Part shown: positions 12,601-25,900 of the stretch, piece by piece | How positions within the stretch are numbered: the stretch's first letter is position 1 | Layout of the letters: each line of letters starts with the position of its first letter | From: Haemonchus contortus | Taxonomy: Eukaryota; Nematoda; Chromadorea; Rhabditida; Trichostrongylidae | Assembly: GCA_000469685.2 (NCBI GenBank) | Contig: LS997563.1 | Coordinates: forward strand, 25,391,897-25,455,896 | Direction of reading: 5' to 3' | Length of the DNA stretch: 64,000 nucleotides | The notes under the pieces: model-generated | Told to the model about the DNA's origin: nothing | Databases searched by the model: none | The model's input: only the letters and a program-made list of their open reading frames with translations | Translations under genes and position numbers: made by a program

Positions 12601-15600
12601 AAGACGACGCTCAAACGAAGCCTGGGTGGACATTAGATGTCTTTCTAGTGATTTCATCAGAGCCCAGGTTTTTCCCGCGTAGCTGAGGGCAGGCAACACC
12701 GTTGAATTAAATAAGTCTGCTCGAAGTTTGCAGTCCCTGGTGTCCTCTAGTACGCTTCTTATGGAGTTAAATGCTGCCCATCCAGCCGTGCGACGTCTTG
12801 CTAACTCTCCAGTTAAGTCGTTCCTCATGTTAAGCTGGCTCCCGAGATACACGTACTCATCAACGTCTTCGATAGCACCTCCTTTCAGAAGTACAGGGGT
12901 ATCGCCTGAGAATTGGTTTCGCATTACTTTGGTCTTAGAAGTATTGATGGTGAGACCACAGTGGCTTCCTTCCTCATCCAGGCGATGCAGCATCTAGGAG
13001 GCGTATTCTGGAGAGTCCGTGATTAACACGTGGCCTGCAACCATCGGCAAATCGCAAATGATTAAGACGCACACCGTCGATGTTGGCACCAAAGTTACTC
13101 CAGTTGCAGCGACGTATGACGTGTTCTAGGCAGGCGGAAAACAGGTTTGGCGATATAGGATCCCCTTGTCGTACTCCTTTCTGAACTGCTACTACAACGT
13201 CATTGTAGAAAGGATGGAATACCGTTGTTCAGTGTGAGTAGCATTCTCGTAGTACGTCCGCGTAGATCCTTTCAACACCTTGCTTCTCCAGCGCCTCCCA
13301 GACGAAAACCCGCTTGTTCTACCGGTTGAGCCTCTTCTAGGGTCCTACGGATTCGTGCCAGTATACAACGTGTGAATACTTCATGAAGTACTGGCAAAAG
13401 CGCGATAGGACGATAGTTCGCTAGATCTTTTTTGTCGTCCTTCTTGAACAGCAGCACCGTCGAAGACGCCGCTGGAACCGTACACTCCGTCAGGTAGCGG
13501 GTGTATCGCCTTGCGAGTGCTCGATGTAAAGGAGGTCCGCACGCTTGTAGAAGCTCCACAGAGATGCCGTCTTTCCTCGGCACCTTGCCTTGAGGCATCG
13601 TTTCAATCGCATGACGCACTTCTGATGACAGAAAAGGCAGCGTTTCCTCCATAGCTGATCTCTCCTTACTCGCAACTGGGAGGTCCGATTTGAACAGAGC
13701 GGAGTAGAACGTTGTCAAGATTTCTTCCATTCCAGGAATGGAGCAGCATCGAGTTCCATTCGCAGTTTTAAGCATGGAATCCTAAGACGGTGCTCGGCTA
13801 TCTTTCTTCTCGCCTTCCTCAAACTCCACCTGTTCTCTGTCTCATCTAGGAGTTTCGATCTTGCGAAATTGGTGTGATCTTCCGCAATTCGTTGCCTACA
13901 CAACCAACTTAGCAAAGTGTACTCCACGTGGTTTTCCTGTCGATCCATATTCCTTCATTTTTCGAGTAGCGCACGAGAAGAGGCAGAGATGCGGCGAGAA
14001 CTGTGGGTGGGAGCAACACTGCGACAGCTGCTTGCGATCGCGGTTACGGTTTGCACGAGGTTCTCGTAATCAGCGTCGATGACATCCATCACTTCAAACG
14101 ACTCTTCTTTTGCAAGCCTCGTGACCGCGTCTTCGTCCAGTATAGTGGGGCACGGCTGCCTTGAACGTATACGTGTCAGACGCATCAAGCCGCAGTCGAG
14201 GTGGAAACGCCCTCGCACTAAACGATGGTCGCTCCTCGTGTTGAAAGAAGGGACAACAGCAACATCCGTCATGATTCTCCGATTGCAAAAGATGTGGTCG
14301 ATTTCGGGACAGTGTTGTCCATTCGGCGAGATATGAGTCCATCTTTTCCGTGGTGCCTTGAGGAACTGACTATTGCCATGGTAGAGATGATGCAGTTTAC
14401 AAAAACTAGCTAATCTCTCCCCAGGCTCGTTGCGCTCGTCTACCGTATGTGGCCCGATGAAGACCTCGCCGTGCTTCCGAGATCCAATCGGGCGTTGAAG
14501 TCTCCCATCACGACGACATAACCACGTTGTCTACGCACGAGCTCCTCGAGTTGTTCGTAGAAGTTGTCATGCTGCTTTCCATCGCTGTCAGCTGTAGGCG
14601 CGTAAGCCTGAATGATGGTGACTTGAGAATCTCTCGAAAGGTGCGCGGTTAGCATGGCTAGTCGGTGCCCCATGGAACGTTACGCTCTTCACGTGCTTGG
14701 AGAAGTGCGGAGACACAAGAAAACCAACACCTCCTGACGTTGAATTTGTTTTTCAAGTTCCTAAGAACACTGAAGTTCCGTCGGTCCAGGTGCATGAGAG
14801 AGGTTCCTTCCGCTTCGTCTCGCTGAAGCCGATTACGTGGCACTTAATCCGTCCAGCTTCTCGATGAGTGCCGAAAGCTGAGCGGCCGAGCTGGTGCCTC
14901 GACAGTTATAGGTGCAAGCTATCAGCTGGTTCACTCTTGTCCGTCTCCTTAGGTAGCCTATGGCCCTGAGATTTCTTCGCCTTTGGCAGTTTGCTGATCC
15001 AGCGCTACCTGACTGAGCAGGGACAGCCTGCAGGGGACTAAGGCGAGGATAAGAAGTGGTTGAAGTAAATCTTCGTCCCATGTCCACAGGATAGCCTTAC
15101 TAGGGCGTTCCTGTTGCTCAAAGAGAGCGCCGTCCCACCATGAGCCTGGGCACTTGGGTTCTTTAGTCACGGAAATCGGTATGGGGTTCCGGTGTAACCC
15201 TATTCTGTCGAATATTCCGACCCCGCCTCAAGTTCGTACACCACGGAAAGGTAGAACCCATGTACGAGGAGAAACATAACACATGCACAAAGCCAATATC
15301 AAACACAAACACCGACAAACCAACAGAAACACTTAGCACGCTATGCATGGTGGGGTTAGATGGAAGGTTAGGGATACGATGGGATACTTGAGAATTACGG
15401 TGTTTGACTTATCTCTTTGGATGGCCTGCAACCTTTTTTATCTGATTTTGGGACGTTCTTCAAAGGCAAACACCGCGATAATTTTGAGGTACCCGTTTTT
15501 ATTCGAAAAGAGGAAGTATTGATTATGAATAGTTCATCGATAGCGAGAGAATTCGCCGATTTCAAGAAAAATATGGCTCCTCATAAGTAGGAAAAATAGA

Positions 15601-16013
15601 GGATGGACGGGATTGCCATGAAGGAAATAACATAAGAGGGGTATTCGGACGAGATCTCAATTATTGCAATTGCAGAAAGGGCTGACTATACAATCCAGAA
15701 CTGTACAGGACTGTCTTTCACTGTCGCTATGAGACATGACGAGCTGTTTAAACTTACTGCTTGGGTTCCCTTGATATCGGTGCAGCCTCTAAAATGCCGG
15801 TGAAACTCGTCCGAGAATACACACGGGCCAATCTTTGAGCCTTAATAACGTCCTAATTAGGCAGTTTCCGACCTCATAATGCCAGATATGGTATACGCGG
15901 GACCTCAAATTCATTCTGTAGGGGAATCTCAGGAACAGATATTATGGTTAACTGTGCCTTCGACAGAGTAATGAATGTTGTCCTCAGCTCTGAATGTCCA
16001 CACACACACATAC

Positions 16014-16044
<31 letters not shown>

Positions 16045-16073
16045 TACACACATACACATACACATACACATAC

Positions 16074-16122
<49 letters not shown>

Positions 16123-16135
16123 TGCACATACACAC

Positions 16136-16175
<40 letters not shown>

Positions 16176-17944
16176 CTGGAACCTGACTTTCGACCGTGCC
16201 TGAAAAGCAGTGGCTACGAGGTGGAAAAACATGTTTAATGGAAGTTGTCGGTCAGCTGATGCGATTTCTTAGAGGTTGAAGAGGTGTCAAACGGAGGCGG
16301 ATTGGTCGCTTTCAGGACGCGTAGCAATTCCAGGTAGTTCACTCTTCTTCTTCAGAGTCTGCTGGGAAGGTGGGAGTCGTTGATGAGAGGCTCCCATCCA
16401 TAGCGAGGATTGTCCTATTAGGTTTAGTCATAAGTCCTCGGACAAAAAGATAGTGATGGCTTCTAGAGATCATAACTCGGGAAAGAGGAGACGAAAATTG
16501 ACGCGCGTGGTATCGTTAGATAGAGATGAGAAGCTCTCCAAAATACATCCTAACGTACACACCTAAGTGTTTCCTTTCCTGCAACCATGCCCATGATTTC
16601 AAGCCGTCGGAGCTCCACCTCTGCAACACAATACTATTTCTTTTTTATCTGGCCAAGAACCCGCGGAGATCGATAGACGTATGAAGGAAGTTTACAAGAA
16701 GGTTGCTTTTGCTAGATGCACAATTTACAAGTAGCACACTAAGTTCACTTCGGACGACTATTCCATTGAAAATGAAAACCTTCCAGGACGCTCAATGGAG
16801 TTGGATTTGGGCGTGCTGCGGAGCCAGGTGGAGTCGTATCAAACTACTCGTGAACTGGCAGTCACCCTTGGGGGGTCAGTCCACAGTTATTCGTGGATTA
16901 AAGTCAATCGGCAAGGTGCGAAAGCTCGGTCGATGGGTGCCTCAGTATGACATGAACTGCCGCGCCGACACGGCACTTTCTCTCCTCACGCTCAAGCGCA
17001 GGAAATGGTCGGGTATACTCGTTAGTATGTATTGAGAAGAGCGTCTTATAATCTATCTGACATTGCCTCGCGCGTCCATTTTCGTCACCTCTTTTCCGAG
17101 TTATGATCTTTAGAAGTCATCACTATCACATTATCCGTGGACTTATGACAACCTAACAAATCCTAGACGTGGGGAGCAAAAAACGTTGGACGTACGACCG
17201 ACCTATCCGAATGCAGTATTAATGTTGCGTTGTTGAACGGGCGAAGAAGAAGGAAGGAGGTTGTGGAAGTAGTGAACAAAGAAATCCAACTCTGTGTGTC
17301 GTTAACAGATGCGATCCATTCAAAATTGTTCACCAGTTATGAATCGACTTAATATATTTTTTCCCTTTCCAACTAGTCTCCAGTGGGTGTTGAGGTTATT
17401 GTTTACCTATTCAATCTTCATGCAAAAGATACCTGAACTCTTCTTAACATACTGTGGCGTAGCGAATCAACCACCGCGAACTATTGTCGATCAATGAATA
17501 CGTGACACAATTTCCCACTTCCCCACTGTAGGTGATCGACAGCCATCACTTATGCTGCCCCTTTACTTCCTTATTCAAAGGTTCAATTCTACTGATAACA
17601 TGCAATCTTGAGAGGTTGAAGGGGACGAGGGTCGGAACTTAATCCGACTGAACTGCTGCCTTATCTCTCTCGCAATACTTTTCAAACGACAAGTGAGTTC
17701 CACTTTTCCGACGTCATTAAATGTGAACATAAACAAGGCCAATGACCTACGCGATCCCTCCATTTTCTCAGATGAATAGGCAGGTCTTTAGATACTGTTC
17801 GTTTCTTTGCAGGTGTGCCTTTCTGAGTCAGAAGCTGTAATGGAAGGAGAGAAAGAAGCCAAAGCAATAATGAAAAAGTTGTGTATCATCGAGGACGATT
17901 TGCTAGAAGGCGCCTACATGGATATGTTGAAAGAAGATTCATAA
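6617..17944 (+). CDS. CYTH-domain protein (ThTPase / CyaB-like triphosphate tunnel enzyme)
   Basis: CYTH proteins fold as a triphosphate tunnel and hydrolyse or cyclise phosphate-rich substrates such as thiamine triphosphate or ATP with a divalent metal. Exons: 6617-6784, 7035-7139, an optional one at 7701-7766, 7891-8034 and 17813-17944 (stop). All joins are phase 0. Exon 1 holds VEIKAKV (the E-x-K/E-x-K signature) and GRLKMR. Exon 2 holds ELIWYDRPNLAGPK. The fourth holds GEIKKTRALFLYGRTRIHID and GLGDFMELE. The last, VCLSESEAVMEGEKEA to LLEGAYMDML, supplies the family's C-terminal helices. Without 7701-7766 the protein is about 182 residues, the usual size. TTCAG ends directly at the ATG, so this is either an SL acceptor or an intron end. 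The final intron, 8035-17812, is about 9.8 kb and full of transposons. The substrate cannot be told from sequence alone. Confidence 0.85.
8410..9310 (-). pseudogene. Degenerate mariner transposase
   Basis: Read on the minus strand, pieces in several frames follow a mariner transposase in order. First comes a helix-turn-helix-side remnant near 9140. SLLRPHRKE-like and DES-like segments follow around 8900-8980. Then come AKSGLHPRTFLLCCFWDSKG (near 8800) and VHLLHDNASPHMCNETRAQL (near 8600). An NYKHLERLVGDFFDSQ-like end lies near 8480. Frameshifts and stops break it throughout. I did not find convincing terminal inverted repeats. It sits in the large intron of the CYTH gene, in the opposite orientation to that gene. 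Confidence 0.75.
9311..10082. other. Intronic stretch without identified gene
   Basis: Overlapping open frames of up to 140 codons exist here on both strands (for example 9618-10040 minus), but none resembles a known family and they conflict with each other. It lies between the mariner remnant and the 3' end of a LINE, so part of it may be LINE 3' sequence. Confidence 0.4.
10083..11680 (-). pseudogene. Decayed LINE, type B (endonuclease to C-terminal region)
   Basis: On the minus strand, from 11680 downward, fragments resemble an APE-type endonuclease (VLEVISVCAPKASYQYP, the VS-YAPQ block). Further on is an SQH-containing block (VLPDEDMASQHGLL, about 10950-11000) of the kind that closes the endonuclease. 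Last comes the post-RT tail RPVMLYASECWPICQNHERQ (about 10240-10300), typical of RTE/CR1-type ORF2 proteins. Stops and frameshifts are frequent, and most of the reverse transcriptase is unreadable or deleted. A fragment of the same family lies on the plus strand at 27600-27837. It lies inside the CYTH intron. Confidence 0.65.
12125..15170 (-). pseudogene. RTE-like LINE, type A (endonuclease + reverse transcriptase), broken
   Basis: Minus strand in order: LIACTYNCRGTSSAAQLSAL (start of an APE endonuclease, ~14910); VTIIQAYAPTADSD and VVVMGDFNARL (~14500-14620); SFNTRSDHRLVRG (endonuclease SDH motif, ~14230). The RT region follows: GISVELLQACGPPLHRALAR and LANYRPIALLPVLHEVFTRC (~13350-13560), GVRQGDPISPNLF (~13150), LRFAD (~13060), TKVMRNQF and EYVYLGSQL (~12850-12920). 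The C-terminus is RWYPREKKRP (~12430) then AQDREQWKRSW (~12290). It is split by several frameshifts and stops, so it is inactive. It is oriented opposite to the CYTH gene whose intron holds it. I assign it to RTE-like LINEs by motif style, not by a phylogeny. Confidence 0.8.
15171..15992. other. Intronic stretch, nothing recognised
   Basis: This lies between the LINE's 5' side and the CA-rich microsatellite. Its first ~180 bp may be 5' LINE sequence, because an open minus frame continues there. I see no gene-like signal in the rest. Confidence 0.4.
15993..16174. repeat. (CACATA)n / (CA)n microsatellite
   Basis: A ~180-bp tract mixes CACATA hexamers with CA dinucleotides. It has no stop in several frames, so it yields false Thr/His- or Cys/Val-rich open frames on both strands. 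Confidence 0.95.
16418..17156 (+). mobile_element. Deleted mariner with long inverted ends
   Basis: The left end reads TTAGGTTTAGTCATAAGTCC and the right end is its imperfect complement (ACTTATGACAACCTAA). Inverted similarity continues inward for more than 100 bp on each side (about 16418-16540 and 17035-17156), which is unusually long for mariner. Between them is a plus-strand transposase piece: QTTRELAVT, then IRGLKSIGKVRKLGRWVPQ, then a SLLTLKR-like segment. These make up the N-terminal DNA-binding part only. The catalytic domain is missing, so this is a ~740-bp internal deletion derivative. A TA lies on the left (16416-16417) but is lost on the right. It lies in the CYTH intron. Confidence 0.75.
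17157..17812. other. End of the large CYTH intron
   Basis: I recognise no gene or repeat here. It ends with the strong acceptor TTTCTTTGCAG before the last CYTH exon. Confidence 0.5.
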
Positions 17945-18590
17945 ACGGAGTGTTCATATTCTTTTTTTTTACTGATGAAGAGTAATGGCTGACTGTTGAT
18001 ATGTGGTTCACATGCTCACTTTGATAAACCTTTTTATTGTTTTAATTGTTTTATAGCTGAGTAGTGGGTGAAGCAGGAATTACTGCACTCTCGATAGCAT
18101 GGTCTTTAAAAATCAGAGTTGTTCTGAAATATTTAGTTGACATCACTAGGCGAGCGTACTGCTTCAATCCTGGTTGAGTTTTTGCCATCTGGTTGAGTTT
18201 TTGCCATACGCTCTGCAATTACCGAGTCATTGCGAAGAGGTTGTGCCTGATCCTGTTCTACACTCACCTTGCCCACTTCGCTCCATATCACATTTATGCA
18301 ACGATGCTCTTTTTCCTATCATACAAAGGAGGAAGTGGACTCGTCCATAGGGGCGTTACAATACGAACCGAAAGCTTCACTGTCCCTTTTAGAACATTTC
18401 ACATGTCAGCAATGCCTTTTATCTGCTGATCCGACTCTGAAACTTTTTTAAACTAATGAACTGTTGGAGATTATGTCGTCGTGGCCTGCTTTAACGACTT
18501 AATTTCGTTGGTTACTCATAAGAGTTGACGAGGGATTGTTTTCATTTCATTGTACTTTTTTCAGGGTACTACGGATAACTCCCAAGCCAT

Positions 18591-18617
18591 GTATGTATGT
18601 ATGTATGTATGTATGTA
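18591..18617. repeat. Short (TATG)n tract
   Basis: About six copies of TATG, directly followed by the terminal repeat of a Tc1-like element. It has the same motif as the giant array 1.2 kb downstream. Confidence 0.9.
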
Positions 18618-19060
18618 CAGGGTGCGCCATAAATATGGTAACGAAAGAATTGTGCTACAAAGACCGCAGTTCATATTGATACATGGTGAATTCATGTGAG
18701 TTATTTGCTATACATCACATCTACAAAACGAACATACGTTCATCTTATGTAACCGTCTTCTGTAGTAATTATAGTTCGATGATGCTTCGGCTACTCATCG
18801 ACGGCAGCACGCTGAGTTTCTTGAAAAACTCCAGCCTGGGATTTTTTCAATGGTTTCTTATGAAGCAACAGTGGTACGTTATTAAGCGTAGGCTTTTCTC
18901 TCCAGTAAGAACTATATCCACCGACCCACCACAGGAGGATGATTGGATAGGAGGATTGGAAGCTGGGAAAAAGTCGCGAACATTCCCTCAGCACCCATGT
19001 TCCCATTGTTCCATTCGTGAGCAAGTGCGCCGTAGTGTTATATCGTATCTCTAGGAACAT
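18618..19060 (-). pseudogene. Tc1-like transposon fragment (C-terminal end, TIR CAGGGTGCGCC)
   Basis: It starts with CAGGGTGCGCCATAAATATG right after a TA. On the minus strand, a degenerate transposase C-terminus runs towards this end: LKKSQAGVFQETQRAAVDE can be matched to ALKESLKKAW-IPQEALRAAI of the related copy at 33309-33790. No second terminal repeat was found, so this is a truncated copy. Confidence 0.6.
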
Positions 19061-19853
19061 TTGTGAGCCTCAGCTGCAACCTTTCAGAAGGACTCCTCTG
19101 GAGGTGTTTTGGATCAAATTCTGTCCTGTTTTTGGCTAAAATTTGCGATATCGCTCTGATGGTAGAGAATCTAGCAAAAACAAACATTGAAGAGGGAAAA
19201 TGGCTATGAGAGGCAATCTAACTCTTCTCAACGGCTTCAGCATTCAAAGTGTAAAGTATACGTATACCTTGGGGTCTCAACATTTCTTCCACGCTGAACA
19301 CCCTTCACACAGAGAAAAGTCTGTCGAAGCGCGTGCCACGCGCAAGTTGCGCACAGCATTTATTTTTTCCCTCCAACTTCTTCTCGTCAATAACCTTATC
19401 GGGCTTTCGAATCTTATCTGGATACAATTGTATTTATCGAGGTAGTCTCTTCCCAGATTAGATCGGATTAGAACATACGAACAAATCCGCAGTCATATTT
19501 CTTGTATTTCTGCAGGTTTTGCAGTGTATTCCTTCCCAAGCAGTTGTATTCGGAAAAGGGGCTATATGTGAGGCAAGGCGACCGTCTTGAGGTTTGTCGT
19601 TGACCTGCCTACGCATCGCGATTCAAGAGACCGTCATTTTGGGGAATATTGAAACGAGGAGCGATTCCGAAAAGGGACTCACCAAAAGCGCGCAAAGACG
19701 GAACGGCTGGTGGATGTCTGCGAGGCTCCACCGTTTTTCGAAATCTAACGAATTGAAAGCACCAAAGTAGGTATGTAGTCTAATGTATACCATAAGCATA
19801 AGGGAAGGTGCAGACTTGGAGAAATCCTCCAAACAAGAAAGTTACGAAAGTCC
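19061..19853. other. Stretch without identified gene
   Basis: I see only short, unrelated open frames and no family resemblance between the Tc1-like fragment and the tetranucleotide array. Confidence 0.5.
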
Positions 19854-19954
19854 GTATGTATGTATGTATGGTATGTATGTATGTATTGTATGTATTGTAT
19901 GTATGTATGTATGTATGTATGTATGTATGTATGTATATGTATGATGTATGTATG

Positions 19955-19985
<31 letters not shown>

Positions 19986-22900
19986 TGTATGTATGGTATG
20001 TATGTATGTATGTATGTATGTATGTATGTATGTATGTATGTATGTATGTATGTATGTATGTATGTATGTATGTATGTATGTATGTATGTATGTATGTATG
20101 TATGTATGTATGTATGTATGTATGTATGTATGTATGTATGTATGTATGTATGTATGTATGTATGTATGTATGTATGTATGTATGTATGTATGTATGTATG
20201 TATGTATGTATGTATGTATGTATGTATGTATGTATGTATGTATGTATGTATGTATGTATGTATGTATGTATGTATGTATGTATGTATGTATGTATGTATG
20301 TATGTATGTATGTATGTATGTATGTATGTATGTATGTATGTATGTATGTATGTATGTATGTATGTATGTATGTATGTATGTATGTATGTATGTATGTATG
20401 TATGTATGTATGTATGTATGTATGTATGTATGTATGTATGTATGTATGTATGTATGTATGTATGTATGTATGTATGTATGTATGTATGTATGTATGTATG
20501 TATGTATGTATGTATGTATGTATGTATGTATGTATGTATGTATGTATGTATGTATGTATGTATGTATGTATGTATGTATGTATGTATGTATGTATGTATG
20601 TATGTATGTATGTATGTATGTATGTATGTATGTATGTATGTATGTATGTATGTATGTATGTATGTATGTATGTATGTATGTATGTATGTATGTATGTATG
20701 TATGTATGTATGTATGTATGTATGTATGTATGTATGTATGTATGTATGTATGTATGTATGTATGTATGTATGTATGTATGTATGTATGTATGTATGTATG
20801 TATGTATGTATGTATGTATGTATGTATGTATGTATGTATGTATGTATGTATGTATGTATGTATGTATGTATGTATGTATGTATGTATGTATGTATGTATG
20901 TATGTATGTATGTATGTATGTATGTATGTATGTATGTATGTATGTATGTATGTATGTATGTATGTATGTATGTATGTATGTATGTATGTATGTATGTATG
21001 TATGTATGTATGTATGTATGTATGTATGTATGTATGTATGTATGTATGTATGTATGTATGTATGTATGTATGTATGTATGTATGTATGTATGTATGTATG
21101 TATGTATGTATGTATGTATGTATGTATGTATGTATGTATGTATGTATGTATGTATGTATGTATGTATGTATGTATGTATGTATGTATGTATGTATGTATG
21201 TATGTATGTATGTATGTATGTATGTATGTATGTATGTATGTATGTATGTATGTATGTATGTATGTATGTATGTATGTATGTATGTATGTATGTATGTATG
21301 TATGTATGTATGTATGTATGTATGTATGTATGTATGTATGTATGTATGTATGTATGTATGTATGTATGTATGTATGTATGTATGTATGTATGTATGTATG
21401 TATGTATGTATGTATGTATGTATGTATGTATGTATGTATGTATGTATGTATGTATGTATGTATGTATGTATGTATGTATGTATGTATGTATGTATGTATG
21501 TATGTATGTATGTATGTATGTATGTATGTATGTATGTATGTATGTATGTATGTATGTATGTATGTATGTATGTATGTATGTATGTATGTATGTATGTATG
21601 TATGTATGTATGTATGTATGTATGTATGTATGTATGTATGTATGTATGTATGTATGTATGTATGTATGTATGTATGTATGTATGTATGTATGTATGTATG
21701 TATGTATGTATGTATGTATGTATGTATGTATGTATGTATGTATGTATGTATGTATGTATGTATGTATGTATGTATGTATGTATGTATGTATGTATGTATG
21801 TATGTATGTATGTATGTATGTATGTATGTATGTATGTATGTATGTATGTATGTATGTATGTATGTATGTATGTATGTATGTATGTATGTATGTATGTATG
21901 TATGTATGTATGTATGTATGTATGTATGTATGTATGTATGTATGTATGTATGTATGTATGTATGTATGTATGTATGTATGTATGTATGTATGTATGTATG
22001 TATGTATGTATGTATGTATGTATGTATGTATGTATGTATGTATGTATGTATGTATGTATGTATGTATGTATGTATGTATGTATGTATGTATGTATGTATG
22101 TATGTATGTATGTATGTATGTATGTATGTATGTATGTATGTATGTATGTATGTATGTATGTATGTATGTATGTATGTATGTATGTATGTATGTATGTATG
22201 TATGTATGTATGTATGTATGTATGTATGTATGTATGTATGTATGTATGTATGTATGTATGTATGTATGTATGTATGTATGTATGTATGTATGTATGTATG
22301 TATGTATGTATGTATGTATGTATGTATGTATGTATGTATGTATGTATGTATGTATGTATGTATGTATGTATGTATGTATGTATGTATGTATGTATGTATG
22401 TATGTATGTATGTATGTATGTATGTATGTATGTATGTATGTATGTATGTATGTATGTATGTATGTATGTATGTATGTATGTATGTATGTATGTATGTATG
22501 TATGTATGTATGTATGTATGTATGTATGTATGTATGTATGTATGTATGTATGTATGTATGTATGTATGTATGTATGTATGTATGTATGTATGTATGTATG
22601 TATGTATGTATGTATGTATGTATGTATGTATGTATGTATGTATGTATGTATGTATGTATGTATGTATGTATGTATGTATGTATGTATGTATGTATGTATG
22701 TATGTATGTATGTATGTATGTATGTATGTATGTATGTATGTATGTATGTATGTATGTATGTATGTATGTATGTATGTATGTATGTATGTATGTATGTATG
22801 TATGTATGTATGTATGTATGTATGTATGTATGTATGTATGTATGTATGTATGTATGTATGTATGTATGTATGTATGTATGTATGTATGTATGTATGTATG

Positions 22901-25900
22901 TATGTATGTATGTATGTATGTATGTATGTATGTATGTATGTATGTATGTATGTATGTATGTATGTATGTATGTATGTATGTATGTATGTATGTATGTATG
23001 TATGTATGTATGTATGTATGTATGTATGTATGTATGTATGTATGTATGTATGTATGTATGTATGTATGTATGTATGTATGTATGTATGTATGTATGTATG
23101 TATGTATGTATGTATGTATGTATGTATGTATGTATGTATGTATGTATGTATGTATGTATGTATGTATGTATGTATGTATGTATGTATGTATGTATGTATG
23201 TATGTATGTATGTATGTATGTATGTATGTATGTATGTATGTATGTATGTATGTATGTATGTATGTATGTATGTATGTATGTATGTATGTATGTATGTATG
23301 TATGTATGTATGTATGTATGTATGTATGTATGTATGTATGTATGTATGTATGTATGTATGTATGTATGTATGTATGTATGTATGTATGTATGTATGTATG
23401 TATGTATGTATGTATGTATGTATGTATGTATGTATGTATGTATGTATGTATGTATGTATGTATGTATGTATGTATGTATGTATGTATGTATGTATGTATG
23501 TATGTATGTATGTATGTATGTATGTATGTATGTATGTATGTATGTATGTATGTATGTATGTATGTATGTATGTATGTATGTATGTATGTATGTATGTATG
23601 TATGTATGTATGTATGTATGTATGTATGTATGTATGTATGTATGTATGTATGTATGTATGTATGTATGTATGTATGTATGTATGTATGTATGTATGTATG
23701 TATGTATGTATGTATGTATGTATGTATGTATGTATGTATGTATGTATGTATGTATGTATGTATGTATGTATGTATGTATGTATGTATGTATGTATGTATG
23801 TATGTATGTATGTATGTATGTATGTATGTATGTATGTATGTATGTATGTATGTATGTATGTATGTATGTATGTATGTATGTATGTATGTATGTATGTATG
23901 TATGTATGTATGTATGTATGTATGTATGTATGTATGTATGTATGTATGTATGTATGTATGTATGTATGTATGTATGTATGTATGTATGTATGTATGTATG
24001 TATGTATGTATGTATGTATGTATGTATGTATGTATGTATGTATGTATGTATGTATGTATGTATGTATGTATGTATGTATGTATGTATGTATGTATGTATG
24101 TATGTATGTATGTATGTATGTATGTATGTATGTATGTATGTATGTATGTATGTATGTATGTATGTATGTATGTATGTATGTATGTATGTATGTATGTATG
24201 TATGTATGTATGTATGTATGTATGTATGTATGTATGTATGTATGTATGTATGTATGTATGTATGTATGTATGTATGTATGTATGTATGTATGTATGTATG
24301 TATGTATGTATGTATGTATGTATGTATGTATGTATGTAGTATGTATGTATGTATGTATGTATGTATGTATGTATGTATGTATGTATGTATGTATGTATGT
24401 ATGTATGTATGTATGTATGTATGTATGTATGTATGTATGTATGTATGTATGTATGTATGTATGTATGTATGTATGTATGTATGTATGTATGTATGTATGT
24501 ATGTATGTATGTATGTATGTATGTATGTATGTATGTATGTATGTATGTATGTATGTATGTATGTATGTATGTATGTATGTATGTATGTATGTATGTATGT
24601 ATGTATGTATGTATGTATGTATGTATGTATGTATGTATGTATGTATGTATGTATGTATGTATGTATGTATGTATGTATGTATGTATGTATGTATGTATGT
24701 ATGTATGTATGTATGTATGTATGTATGTATGTATGTATGTATGTATGTATGTATGTATGTATGTATGTATGTATGTATGTATGTATGTATGTATGTATGT
24801 ATGTATGTATGTATGTATGTATGTATGTATGTATGTATGTATGTATGTATGTATGTATGTATGTATGTATGTATGTATGTATGTATGTATGTATGTATGT
24901 ATGTATGTATGTATGTATGTATGTATGTATGTATGTATGTATGTATGTATGTATGTATGTATGTATGTATGTATGTATGTATGTATGTATGTATGTATGT
25001 ATGTATGTATGTATGTATGTATGTATGTATGTATGTATGTATGTATGTATGTATGTATGTATGTATGTATGTATGTATGTATGTATGTATGTATGTATGT
25101 ATGTATGTATGTATGTATGTATGTATGTATGTATGTATGTATGTATGTATGTATGTATGTGTATGTATGTATGTATGTATGTATGTATGTATGTATGTAT
25201 GTATGTATGTATGTATGTATGTATGTATGTATGTATGTATGTATGTATGTATGTATGTATGTATGTATGTATGTATGTATGTATGTATGTATGTATGTAT
25301 GTATGTATGTATGTATGTATGTATGTATGTATGTATGTATGTATGTATGTATGTATGTATGTATGTATGTATGTATGTATGTATGTATGTATGTATGTAT
25401 GTATGTATGTATGTATGTATGTATGTATGTATGTATGTATGTATGTATGTATGTATGTATGTATGTATGTATGTATGTATGTATGTATGTATGTATGTAT
25501 GTATGTATGTATGTATGTATGTATGTATGTATGTATGTATGTATGTATGTATGTATGTATGTATGTATGTATGTATGTATGTATGTATGTATGTATGTAT
25601 GTATGTATGTATGTATGTATGTATGTATGTATGTATGTATGTATGTATGTATGTATGTATGTATGTATGTATGTATGTATGTATGTATGTATGTATGTAT
25701 GTATGTATGTATGTATGTATGTATGTATGTATGTATGTATGTATGTATGTATGTATGTATGTATGTATGTATGTATGTATGTATGTATGTATGTATGTAT
25801 GTATGTATGTATGTATGTATGTATGTATGTATGTATGTATGTATGTATGTATGTATGTATGTATGTATGTATGTATGTATGTATGTATGTATGTATGTAT

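Noticed and set aside
15874..16238. Cys/Val- and Thr/His-rich open frames
   Set aside because: Translation of the CACATA/CA microsatellite on both strands.
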